A stretch of DNA of 8,191 nt from Flectobacillus sp049240685 (GCF_049240685.1 NZ_JBMLSD010000207.1:1-8191), one strand, 5' to 3'. Shown: positions 1-5,831, counted from the stretch's first letter. A program made the numbers and translations. Notes: generated by a model from the sequence alone, not told the origin.

Positions 1-102
1 CCCCCCGCCCCAAGCCATTCTTAAAAATTTCAGAAAAAAAATCACTGACTTTCGTCATTTTTTTTGAGAAAAATGTGGATAAATATAAACTTTTTCAATT
101 TG

Positions 103-119
103 TTTAGAGTTGTTCTAAA
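103..119. promoter_or_regulatory. TTTAGA-N5-TCTAAA palindrome, candidate operator
   Basis: Two perfect 6-base arms, TTTAGA (103-108) and TCTAAA (114-119), flank a 5-base spacer in the leader of sufC. The geometry suits a dimeric repressor and loosely resembles the TTTAG...CTAAA boxes of DtxR/MntR-type metalloregulators. The arms are seen directly; the regulator is inference. It lies 165 bases before the sufC start codon. Confidence 0.35.
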
Positions 120-149
120 TAAAGTATAGTATTTGAAAAATCCAATAAT

Positions 150-157
150 TAATTTTG
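150..157 (+). promoter_or_regulatory. Possible Bacteroidota -7 promoter element for sufC
   Basis: TAATTTTG matches the Bacteroidota -7 consensus TAnnTTTG exactly. A TTTG at 132-135 lies upstream, but the 14-base spacing is shorter than the usual roughly 19 bases of the -33 element, so the match is only partial. If used, the transcript would begin near 163 and carry a leader of about 120 bases containing the Fur-like box. Confidence 0.25.
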
Positions 158-191
158 TGCCTAAATTAAATAGGTGTTGTCTCCTGACAGA

Positions 192-207
192 TGAAAGAAT
201 ACTTTCA
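192..207. promoter_or_regulatory. TGAAAG-AATA-CTTTCA palindrome in sufC leader
   Basis: A perfect inverted repeat with 6-base arms and a 4-base centre, overlapping the left edge of the Fur-like box. As DNA it could be a repressor site; as RNA it would form a small hairpin in the sufC leader. There is no U-tract after it, so it is not an intrinsic terminator. Confidence 0.35.
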
Positions 208-223
208 AATGATAATCAGTAAG
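205..223. promoter_or_regulatory. Fur-like box upstream of sufC
   Basis: Aligned to the classical 19-base Fur consensus GATAATGATAATCATTATC, this site matches 13 of 19 positions, including an unbroken 11-base run AATGATAATCA (208-218) across the centre, with the palindromic core TGAT-A-ATCA at 210-218. SUF operons are regulated by Fur in several bacteria, so the position 62 bases before the sufC start is sensible. Binding is inferred; Bacteroidota Fur may prefer a somewhat different motif. Confidence 0.45.
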
Positions 224-284
224 TTTTGATTGAGGAGGCCAATCCTACAACGTTTGTCATAGGTCAAATATCACTACCAAGAAA

Positions 285-1052
285 ATGTTAAAGATAAATA
301 ACTTACAAGCCAAAATTGGTGAAAAAGAAATTCTGAAAGGAATCAATTTAGAAGTTAAAGCTGGTGAAGTTCACGCTATCATGGGACCAAATGGTTCGGG
401 TAAAAGTACTTTAGCTTCTGTTTTGGCAGGTCGCGAAGATTATGAAGTTACAGGAGGTTCGGTAGATTTCTTTGGCAAAGACCTTTTGGATTTGGCTCCA
501 GAAGAACGTGCTGCCGAAGGTATTTTCCTTGCATTTCAATACCCTGTTGAAATTCCAGGTGTTTCGACGACTAACTTTTTGAAAACTGCTGTAAACGAAA
601 TCAGAAAATACCGTGGTGAAGAGCCATTGGACGCAGTTCAGTTTTTGAAAATGTTTAAACAAAAAATGTCTTACGTAAATATCGACCAGTCTTTGTTGAA
701 CCGTGCGTTGAACGAAGGTTTCTCTGGTGGTGAGAAAAAGCGTAACGAGATTTTCCAAATGGCAGTTTTAGAACCAAAATTGGCCATTCTTGACGAAACT
801 GACTCAGGTTTGGATATCGATGCACTTCGTATCGTAGCTGAAGGTGTAAACAAATTGAAATCACCAGACAACGCAACTATCGTGGTTACGCACTACCAAC
901 GTTTGTTGGATTATATCGTTCCAGACTACGTACACGTATTATATAAAGGTAGAATCGTAAAATCAGGTACAAAAGAATTAGCGCTTGAACTTGAAGAAAG
1001 AGGTTACGATTGGATTAAAGCTGAAGTTGACGCGGCTGAAGTAAGCGCTTAA
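285..1052 (+). CDS. sufC: SufC, ABC-type ATPase of the SUF Fe-S assembly complex
   Basis: SufC is the soluble ATPase of the SufBC2D scaffold; ATP-driven dimerisation of SufC reshapes SufB-SufD so that a nascent Fe-S cluster can form. All ABC motifs are visible in the 255-residue product: Walker A GPNGSGKS at 34-41, Q-loop Gln85, signature SGGEKKR at 147-153, Walker B ending in LDETDSGLD at 169-177 with catalytic Glu171, and H-loop His203. The SGGEKKR signature, the DETDSGLD stretch and the normal length separate SufC from transporter ATPases. The start at 285 is preceded by an A-rich stretch with no Shine-Dalgarno; the GAGGAGG at 232-238 is too far upstream to act as one. sufD follows after 76 bases. 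There is no membrane segment, so it acts in the cytoplasm. Confidence 0.97.
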   Translation: MLKINNLQAKIGEKEILKGINLEVKAGEVHAIMGPNGSGKSTLASVLAGREDYEVTGGSVDFFGKDLLDLAPEERAAEGIFLAFQYPVEIPGVSTTNFLKTAVNEIRKYRGEEPLDAVQFLKMFKQKMSYVNIDQSLLNRALNEGFSGGEKKRNEIFQMAVLEPKLAILDETDSGLDIDALRIVAEGVNKLKSPDNATIVVTHYQRLLDYIVPDYVHVLYKGRIVKSGTKELALELEERGYDWIKAEVDAAEVSA

Positions 1053-1061
1053 TTTTCGGTA

Positions 1062-1087
1062 ATCTTTGAGGCGTTTTACTCAAAGGT
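1062..1087 (+). other. Hairpin between sufC and sufD
   Basis: ATCTTTGAG (1062-1070) pairs with CTCAAAGGT (1079-1087): seven Watson-Crick pairs next to the loop, then one G-U and one A-U pair, around an 8-base loop. No T-tract follows, so it is more likely an mRNA processing or stability element within the operon than a terminator. Confidence 0.4.
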
Positions 1088-1128
1088 AGTACAGTAACAA
1101 TCTACCAATTATCAAATCATCGAACAAA

Positions 1129-2445
1129 ATGAATAGTAATACTGATTTGAAGGCACAATTAATTGCTGACTTTAAAGATGCTGAAGGCAAAATGAATGGC
1201 GAGGCCAAAAGCCCGATTCATTTGGTGCGTCAGCAGGCTTTGCAAACCTTCGATCAATTGGGTTTCCCAACAATCAAGCATGAAGAATGGAAGTATTCGA
1301 ACGTAAAAAACTTGGTAAATGAGTCTTTTACATTTAATGCTCCATCAAACTTTAGTGCTGCTGATGTAGAACAAATGGCTATTCCAAATTTGGATGGCAA
1401 TATTTTATATTTTGTTAATGGTGTTTACAACCCTACATTAAGTACCATTGTAAGCCCTTCAGACGAGGTTATCATTCTTCCATTGGCGGAGGCTATCAAG
1501 TCGCATGCCGATATTATTGAAAAGTATTTCAACCAATATGCTGATTCTGCTGATAATGCTTTTACCGCTGTAAATACTGCTTTTGCTAAAAATGGTGTAT
1601 TTATTTACGTACCAGAGAAAAAAGTGGTAGAGCAACCAATCATCTTGCGTTTTATTGCAGATGCTCGTGAAACAAACGTAGCTGCACAACCACGCAACTT
1701 GATTGTAGTAGGTAAACGTGCCGAGGTCCAAGTAGCAGAAGCATATCGCTCGTTTGGTGACAAGTTGGCTTTCACTAACGCTGTGACCGAGGTTTACGTA
1801 GCAGAAGAGGCAAACGTACACTATTATAAAGTACAAAACGAAACAGACCAATCGTATAATATTGGTACCACTGCGGTATATCAAGAAGGTCGTTCAGTAT
1901 TTACGGCAAACACCGTAACTGCAAATGGTGGTTTTGTGCGTAATAACCTCAATATCAAAATTGATGGCGAATATGCCGAAGCTAACATGTTTGGTTTGTA
2001 CATTCCAAACGGAAAACAACACGTAGATAACCACACAGCTGTTGACCACGCCAAGCCTAATTCGAACTCAAACGAATTATATAAAGGTATCTTGAAAGAT
2101 AAGTCAACGGGGGTATTCAACGGTAAAATCTATGTAAGACAGGATGCGCAAAAAACAAATGCCTTCCAGTCTTGCAAAAACGTGTTGATTTCAAACGATG
2201 CAACGATGAATACGAAGCCTCAGTTGGAGATTTGGGCAGATGATGTGAAGTGTTCACACGGAACAACTACTGGTCAATTAAACGATGATGCTTTGTTTTA
2301 TATGCAAGCGCGTGGTATCTCTAAAGATTCTGCTCGTGCTTTGTTGATGTTAGCATTTGCACAAGAAGTAATCGACAAAATGGAAATTCCAGCTATTAAA
2401 GAATACTTGGAAGGCCTTATTGTTGAGAAAATATATCAAGCGTAA
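1129..2445 (+). CDS. sufD: SufD, scaffold subunit of the SufBC2D complex
   Basis: SufD pairs with SufB to form the beta-helical scaffold on which SufC acts, and it helps iron entry and cluster assembly at the SufB-SufD interface. The 438-residue product has an N-terminal helical part (about 1-110), a central SufBD beta-helix core and a helical C-terminus. The hallmark KCSHGTTTGQLNDDALFY begins near residue 374, with Cys375 and His377; His377 is the likely equivalent of the cluster-interface histidine His360 of E. coli SufD. The CSHG motif and the N-terminal helical region argue for SufD rather than SufB. Length is close to that of the E. coli protein (423). The start ATG follows an A-rich GAACAAA with no Shine-Dalgarno. 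Its partner sufB is not in the window. Confidence 0.95.
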   Translation: MNSNTDLKAQLIADFKDAEGKMNGEAKSPIHLVRQQALQTFDQLGFPTIKHEEWKYSNVKNLVNESFTFNAPSNFSAADVEQMAIPNLDGNILYFVNGVYNPTLSTIVSPSDEVIILPLAEAIKSHADIIEKYFNQYADSADNAFTAVNTAFAKNGVFIYVPEKKVVEQPIILRFIADARETNVAAQPRNLIVVGKRAEVQVAEAYRSFGDKLAFTNAVTEVYVAEEANVHYYKVQNETDQSYNIGTTAVYQEGRSVFTANTVTANGGFVRNNLNIKIDGEYAEANMFGLYIPNGKQHVDNHTAVDHAKPNSNSNELYKGILKDKSTGVFNGKIYVRQDAQKTNAFQSCKNVLISNDATMNTKPQLEIWADDVKCSHGTTTGQLNDDALFYMQARGISKDSARALLMLAFAQEVIDKMEIPAIKEYLEGLIVEKIYQA

Positions 2446-2496
2446 GATTGATCTTAAAGAAAAATCAGAACTGTGTCGGGTATTAAGTAGGTATGA

Positions 2497-2518
2497 GTGT
2501 TCAATTATGAGTTGTAAA
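2497..2518 (-). repeat. Left copy of 22-base inverted repeat
   Basis: The reverse complement of this segment matches 2742-2763 at 21 of 22 positions; the one difference is at 2758. Similarity continues weakly outward through AAGTAGGTATGA (2485-2496), resembling the reverse complement of TCATAACTCCTACTT (2768-2782) with a small gap. Confidence 0.7.
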
Positions 2519-2553
2519 TGTAAGTTTTTAATTATCTATGATTAAAGATTTTT

Positions 2554-2587
2554 ATTCATAATTCACAAACTCTACATTCATAATTCA
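2554..2587 (+). repeat. Direct repeats of ATTCATAATTCA
   Basis: The 12-base unit ATTCATAATTCA occurs exactly at 2554-2565 and again at 2576-2587. It shares its TCATAATTC core with the other repeat copies in this gap. Confidence 0.65.
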
Positions 2588-2741
2588 AAACTTATTCCCC
2601 GACACTCTTATTTTAGTAGTGATAAAAAATTAAGTTGATTTTGAGGCAAGTTGTTGGTTATTAATTACTTAAAGCGGGTAGTCGTACCAAGTATGATTTA
2701 ATCAAACGAAGAGGTAAGATATTGATAATTAAAATTTCACC

Positions 2742-2763
2742 TTTACAACTCATAATTCAACAC
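2742..2763 (+). repeat. Right copy of 22-base inverted repeat
   Basis: The reverse-oriented partner lies at 2497-2518, matching at 21 of 22 positions across 223 intervening bases. This copy ends 30 bases before the acetyltransferase start codon, so pairing of the two copies in RNA would loop out most of the gap. Confidence 0.7.
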
Positions 2764-2793
2764 TAATTCATAACTCCTACTTTTTTAGGTACT

Positions 2794-3228
2794 ATGCAAA
2801 TCAAACTGGTTCAATCACATGAAGATTTGCTTCGATGCTTTCCTGTAATACACGAGCTACGACCACATCTTACCGTAGAGCGTTTTGTGGAAATGTATGA
2901 GCAAATGCAAAAGGAGTCCTATCAAATCGCTTTTGTCGAAGAACCAAATCAAGAAATTTGGTCAGCCGTAGGATTCCGATGTATGAATCTGTTTTATGCT
3001 GGCAAAATTATCTATATCGACGACCTCAGTACATTGCCCCAAGCCCGTGGAAAAGGCCGAGCCAGTCAGCTCTTAGATTTTATCAAACAGTATGCTATCG
3101 AACTAGGCTGTGACGCCATTCATCTCGATTCGGGTCATCAGCGCCACGATGCGCATCGTTTGTATCTTCAAAAGAAATTTAGAATTGCTAGCCACCATTT
3201 TATTATTGAACTTCCCAAAAACACGTAA
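2794..3228 (+). CDS. GNAT-family N-acetyltransferase in the suf cluster
   Basis: A 144-residue protein with the single-domain GNAT layout. The acetyl-CoA binding motif A is visible as DDLSTLPQARGKGRASQLL (about 76-94), with the pyrophosphate loop Q83-A-R-G-K-G-R-A90. Motif B follows as HRLYLQKKF (121-129), preceded by a His-rich stretch at 115-121. The substrate cannot be deduced; GNAT proteins acetylate amines on proteins, metabolites or antibiotics. It sits between sufD and sufS and its stop codon is only 5 bases before the sufS start, so the two are probably cotranscribed and translationally coupled. The 348-base repeat-filled gap on its left suggests that it and sufS could also have a promoter of their own, though none was recognised. 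The start is the ATG at 2794, with no Shine-Dalgarno. Confidence 0.85.
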   Translation: MQIKLVQSHEDLLRCFPVIHELRPHLTVERFVEMYEQMQKESYQIAFVEEPNQEIWSAVGFRCMNLFYAGKIIYIDDLSTLPQARGKGRASQLLDFIKQYAIELGCDAIHLDSGHQRHDAHRLYLQKKFRIASHHFIIELPKNT

Positions 3229-3233
3229 CTGCC

Positions 3234-4466
3234 ATGACACTCACCGAGATTGTAGATATTCAAAAAATCAGAGCAGACTTTCCTGTACTAGATCAAGAAA
3301 TCAATGGGAAAAAATTAGTGTATTTTGATAATGCGGCCACTACTCAAAAGCCTATTACTGTTATCAACGCACTTAAGCATTATTATGAATTTGATAATGC
3401 CAATATTCACCGTGGGATTCACACTTTGGCCGAACGTGCTACACGTGATTTTGAAGCTACTCGTGAAGCAGTACGTAAATTTTTGGGAGCAGCCTCGACC
3501 GAAGAAATTATCTTTACTTCTGGTACTACCAATGGTATCAATTTAGTAGCGAGTACTTACGGACGTAAGTTTATCAAAGAAGGTGACGAAATCATTATCT
3601 CAGGACTAGAGCACCATTCTAATATTGTACCTTGGCAAATGCTATGTGAAGAGAAAGGTATTACGCTCAAAGTAATTCCAGTAAACGATCGTGGTGAGTT
3701 GGATATGGAGGTATACGACCAATTACTTTCTGAAAAAGTAAAATTGGTTTCGGTAAACCATGTATCAAACGCCTTGGGAACGATTAACCCAGTAAAAGAA
3801 ATTATCGCCAAAGCACATGTGGTAGGAGCAGTTGTGATGATTGATGGTGCACAGGCAACGTCTCACTTAGACATTGATGTTCAAGATTTAGACGCAGATT
3901 TTTATGCGTTTTCAGCACATAAATTGTACGGACCAACAGGCGTTGGTGCTTTGTACGGCAAAAAAGCCTTACTAGAAGCCATGCCTCCTTATATGGGTGG
4001 TGGTGAGATGATTAAAGAAGTGACTTTTGAAAAAACTACCTACAACGAACTTCCTTACAAATTCGAAGCAGGCACACCCAATATTGCCGATGTTGTAGCG
4101 CTCAAAGCTGCATTGGAATACATGGACTCAATTGGTCGTGATAAAATTGCGGCTCACGAAGATATGCTTTTGCAATATGCTACTGAGCAATTATTACAAA
4201 TCGAAGGTTTAAGAATGATTGGCGAGGCCAAAAATAAAGTTTCGGTTGCCAGTTTTGTGATAGAAGGCATTCACCCACAAGATATTGGCGTTTTGTTGGA
4301 CAATTTGGGTATTGCAGTACGTACAGGGCATCATTGTACTCAACCTTTAATGAAACGTTTTAAAATTCTTGGAACTACAAGAGCCTCTTTTGCGGTTTAT
4401 AATACAATTGAAGAGGTAGATCGTTTAATCGCGGGTCTTCACCGTGTGAAGAAAATGCTTGCTTAA
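3234..4466 (+). CDS. sufS: SufS, type II (group II) cysteine desulfurase
   Basis: A PLP-dependent enzyme that converts L-cysteine to L-alanine and holds the sulfur as a persulfide for SufE. In the 410-residue product the PLP lysine is Lys230 in AFSAHKLYGPTG, the His that stacks on the cofactor is His127 in GLEHHSNIVPW, and the persulfide cysteine is Cys368 in RTGHHCTQPLM. The short RTGHHC loop and the N-terminal IRADFPVLDQ motif mark the SufS/CsdA type rather than IscS/NifS. These residues are offset by +4 from E. coli SufS (226, 123, 364), so the protein appears full length with no key residue missing. It follows the acetyltransferase gene by 5 bases and precedes its partner sufE by 45. Cytoplasmic. 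Confidence 0.97.
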   Translation: MTLTEIVDIQKIRADFPVLDQEINGKKLVYFDNAATTQKPITVINALKHYYEFDNANIHRGIHTLAERATRDFEATREAVRKFLGAASTEEIIFTSGTTNGINLVASTYGRKFIKEGDEIIISGLEHHSNIVPWQMLCEEKGITLKVIPVNDRGELDMEVYDQLLSEKVKLVSVNHVSNALGTINPVKEIIAKAHVVGAVVMIDGAQATSHLDIDVQDLDADFYAFSAHKLYGPTGVGALYGKKALLEAMPPYMGGGEMIKEVTFEKTTYNELPYKFEAGTPNIADVVALKAALEYMDSIGRDKIAAHEDMLLQYATEQLLQIEGLRMIGEAKNKVSVASFVIEGIHPQDIGVLLDNLGIAVRTGHHCTQPLMKRFKILGTTRASFAVYNTIEEVDRLIAGLHRVKKMLA

Positions 4467-4483
4467 TTTCATAATTTATAGAA

Positions 4484-4509
4484 AGTGAATAAAATTTTAG
4501 GTATTCACT
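4484..4509 (+). promoter_or_regulatory. Hairpin abutting the sufE start codon
   Basis: AGTGAATA (4484-4491) and TATTCACT (4502-4509) form a perfect 8-base-pair stem around a 10-base loop. The stem ends two bases before the annotated sufE ATG at 4512, so it could limit ribosome access there. No T-tract follows, which argues against a terminator. Confidence 0.45.
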
Positions 4510-4511
4510 AG

Positions 4512-4943
4512 ATGAATAAAAAATCAATGACAATCAACGAGATACAAGACGAAATTATCGAAGAGTTTGCACTTTTTGATGACTGGGCAGATAAATACGA
4601 ATATATTATTGATATGGGAAAAAAGCTGAAAGGCTTACCCGAAGACCAAAAAACAGAAGATAATATTATCAAAGGTTGTCAAAGTCAGGTGTGGCTAAAT
4701 GCCCACAAAGAGGGTGATAATCTAATATTTGAAGCTGATTCTGAGGCTGTAATTGTCAAAGGTTTGGTAAGTATGTTGATTAGAGTATTATCAGGGCATT
4801 CACCCAAAGAAATTGCAGAATCTGAACTTTATTTTATCGACCAAATTGGCATGAGTCAGCATTTGGCACAGACACGTTCAAATGGTTTGGTTTCGATGGT
4901 AAAGCAAATGAAAAATTACGCCATTGCTTATCAACTCAAATAA
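4512..4943 (+). CDS. sufE: SufE, sulfur acceptor for SufS
   Basis: SufE takes persulfide sulfur from SufS, stimulates its activity and passes the sulfur to the SufBCD scaffold. The 143-residue product has the family core IIKGCQSQVWL with the active-site Cys56 (E. coli Cys51), the N-terminal EIQDEIIEEF helix, and the RVLSGHSPKEI segment near residue 95. Length is typical. Two starts are possible: the ATG at 4512, or Met6 at 4527, which begins MTINEIQDE as many family members do. A stem-loop ends two bases before 4512, which may favour the inner start. The gene follows sufS by 45 bases and is surely part of the same operon. Confidence 0.95.
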   Translation: MNKKSMTINEIQDEIIEEFALFDDWADKYEYIIDMGKKLKGLPEDQKTEDNIIKGCQSQVWLNAHKEGDNLIFEADSEAVIVKGLVSMLIRVLSGHSPKEIAESELYFIDQIGMSQHLAQTRSNGLVSMVKQMKNYAIAYQLK

Positions 4944-4953
4944 TCATAGCATC

Positions 4954-4976
4954 AGAAAGGGCATTACTATCTTTCT
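4954..4976 (+). other. Small hairpin between sufE and the sufT-like gene
   Basis: AGAAAG (4954-4959) pairs with CTTTCT (4971-4976) around an 11-base loop. There is no following T-tract. It is the third hairpin found in a gap between suf genes here and may be an mRNA stability or processing element. Confidence 0.3.
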
Positions 4977-5007
4977 ATAAGCCACTTAACAAGTTTTTAT
5001 CAAAACA

Positions 5008-5319
5008 ATGACTGAGGTAGAATTAAAAGACGAAGTAATCACGGCACTCAAAAGGGTATATGACCCCGAAATTCCTGTGGATGTGTACGAATTGGGTTTG
5101 ATTTATGATATCAAAATCTTCCCAGTAAATAATGTTTATGTATTGATGACATTGACATCTCCGTCTTGTCCTTCAGCAGAACAGATACCAGGAGAAGTAG
5201 AACAAAAAATTAGAGAAATAGATGGCGTTTCGGATGTGAGCGTCGAGCTAACTTTTGATCCTCCATATTCGCAAGATATGATGTCAGAGGTTGCAAAACT
5301 TGAATTAGGGTTTATGTAG
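5008..5319 (+). CDS. SufT-like DUF59/MIP18-family Fe-S maturation protein
   Basis: A 103-residue single-domain protein of the DUF59 (MIP18/PaaD-like) family, which includes SufT and B. subtilis YitW. These proteins take part in late Fe-S cluster delivery to client proteins. Visible family marks are DPEIPVDVYELGLIYDI (19-35), the TSPSCPSAEQIPGEVE stretch with conserved Cys54 (50-65), and the C-terminal FDPPYSQDMMSEVAKLELGF. There is no N-terminal extension such as the Mrp ATPase domain, so it is the stand-alone form. It lies 64 bases after sufE on the same strand, the usual place for such genes in Bacteroidota SUF loci. The start ATG follows an A-rich CAAAACA. The family call is firm; the exact role is inferred. 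Confidence 0.9.
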   Translation: MTEVELKDEVITALKRVYDPEIPVDVYELGLIYDIKIFPVNNVYVLMTLTSPSCPSAEQIPGEVEQKIREIDGVSDVSVELTFDPPYSQDMMSEVAKLELGFM

Positions 5320-5388
5320 TTGATGGCTTTAGGCAATTGGCTGTACCCTCATGAATGATATCTCAGCTACTTTTTATTAAAGAAATTC

Positions 5389-5404
5389 CAAATTTTTAAA
5401 TTTG
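5389..5404. promoter_or_regulatory. Palindrome containing a TAnnTTTG element before the bacilliredoxin gene
   Basis: CAAATTT-TT-AAATTTG is a perfect palindrome. Its right half contains TAAATTTG (5397-5404), an exact match to the Bacteroidota -7 consensus. No -33 TTG lies at the expected distance, and a start here would leave an untranslated leader of only about 8 bases. It may be a weak internal promoter, an operator, or chance A/T-richness. Confidence 0.25.
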
Positions 5405-5417
5405 TTTATAAGTAATT

Positions 5418-5831
5418 ATGTATCCAGAACATTTAGTGGCTCCAATGAGAGCTGATATCGTAGAAGGTGGTTTCAAAGAATTGAAATCAGCAAGTGAAGT
5501 AGATTCAGTGATGACAGAAAAAGGTACGACCTTGGTGTTTATCAACTCGGTTTGTGGTTGTTCTGCTCGCACTGCTCGCCCGGGTGTGAAAGAGGCGGTT
5601 TGGAACTCAGCCAAAAAACCAGATCATTTGTATACTGTGTTTGCTGGGGTTGACCAAGATGCTACTGCAAAAGTACGTGAGTATTCATTGCCTTATGCTC
5701 CATCATCTCCATCGATTGCACTTTTCAAAGATGGTGATTTGGTTCATTTTGTTGAGCGTCATCACATCGAAGGTCGTTCGGCTGAGATGATTGCTGCTCA
5801 CCTTGAAATGGTATTTGATGAGTTTTGTTAA
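5418..5831 (+). CDS. BrxA/BrxB-family bacilliredoxin
   Basis: A 137-residue thioredoxin-fold protein of the BrxA/BrxB (formerly YphP/YqiW, DUF1094) family. In Firmicutes these proteins remove bacillithiol from mixed disulfides on oxidised proteins. The active site is Cys46-Gly-Cys48 in NSVCGCSARTARPGV, the CGC form typical of the family, not the CxxC of thioredoxin. Other family marks are the MYPEHLVAPMRADI N-terminus, a SPS stretch in the thioredoxin cis-proline region (about 95-97), HFVERHHIEGR near residues 112-122, and a C-terminal FDEFC. It follows the sufT-like gene by 98 bases and ends at a strong terminator, so it is probably the last gene of the SUF transcript. A role in protecting SUF thiols is inference. 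Whether this organism makes bacillithiol cannot be seen here. Confidence 0.92.
   Translation: MYPEHLVAPMRADIVEGGFKELKSASEVDSVMTEKGTTLVFINSVCGCSARTARPGVKEAVWNSAKKPDHLYTVFAGVDQDATAKVREYSLPYAPSSPSIALFKDGDLVHFVERHHIEGRSAEMIAAHLEMVFDEFC

Larger units (their letters stand above)
2473..2605. repeat. Long imperfect inverted repeat, possible eroded MITE-like hairpin
   Basis: The ends GTGTCGGGTATTAAG (2473-2487) and CTTATTCCCCGACAC (2591-2605) pair at 13 of 15 positions, including eight unbroken outer pairs. Inside, TTCAATTATGA (2500-2510) pairs with TCATAATTCAA (2578-2588) at 10 of 11. The whole 133 bases could fold as one bulged stem. I see no target-site duplication in the flanks, so a mobile origin is only a guess. 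Confidence 0.45.
2446..2793. other. Repeat-rich gap between sufD and the acetyltransferase gene
   Basis: This 348-base gap has no credible coding sequence. It contains several copies, in both orientations, of a short motif of the type TCATAATTC, one long imperfect hairpin (2473-2605) and a 22-base inverted pair (2497-2518 with 2742-2763). At its left edge TAAGAT-TG-ATCTTA (2443-2456) overlaps the sufD stop codon, but no T-tract follows. No TAnnTTTG promoter was found before the acetyltransferase gene. Confidence 0.6.

Noticed and set aside
1..11. C-rich run at the left edge of an A/T-rich region
   Set aside because: Too short and cut by the window edge to interpret.
46..65. TGAC-TTTC-GTCA followed by eight T, as a terminator for an upstream gene
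   Set aside because: The stem is only four base pairs and cannot extend without a bulge; too weak to list as a terminator.
231..240. TGAGGAGGCC as the sufC ribosome binding site
   Set aside because: It ends 44 bases before the start codon, far outside Shine-Dalgarno range, and neighbouring genes use A-rich leaders instead.
411..758. 115-codon - strand frame inside sufC
   Set aside because: Antisense shadow of a clearly real ABC ATPase; composition is not that of a plausible protein.
2473..2605. Functional insertion sequence or CRISPR-like array
   Set aside because: No transposase frame, no target-site duplication seen, and the repeats are neither regularly spaced nor separated by unique spacers.
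3110..3328. 72-codon + strand frame across the acetyltransferase-sufS junction
   Set aside because: It overlaps two well-supported genes in another frame and has no recognisable motif.
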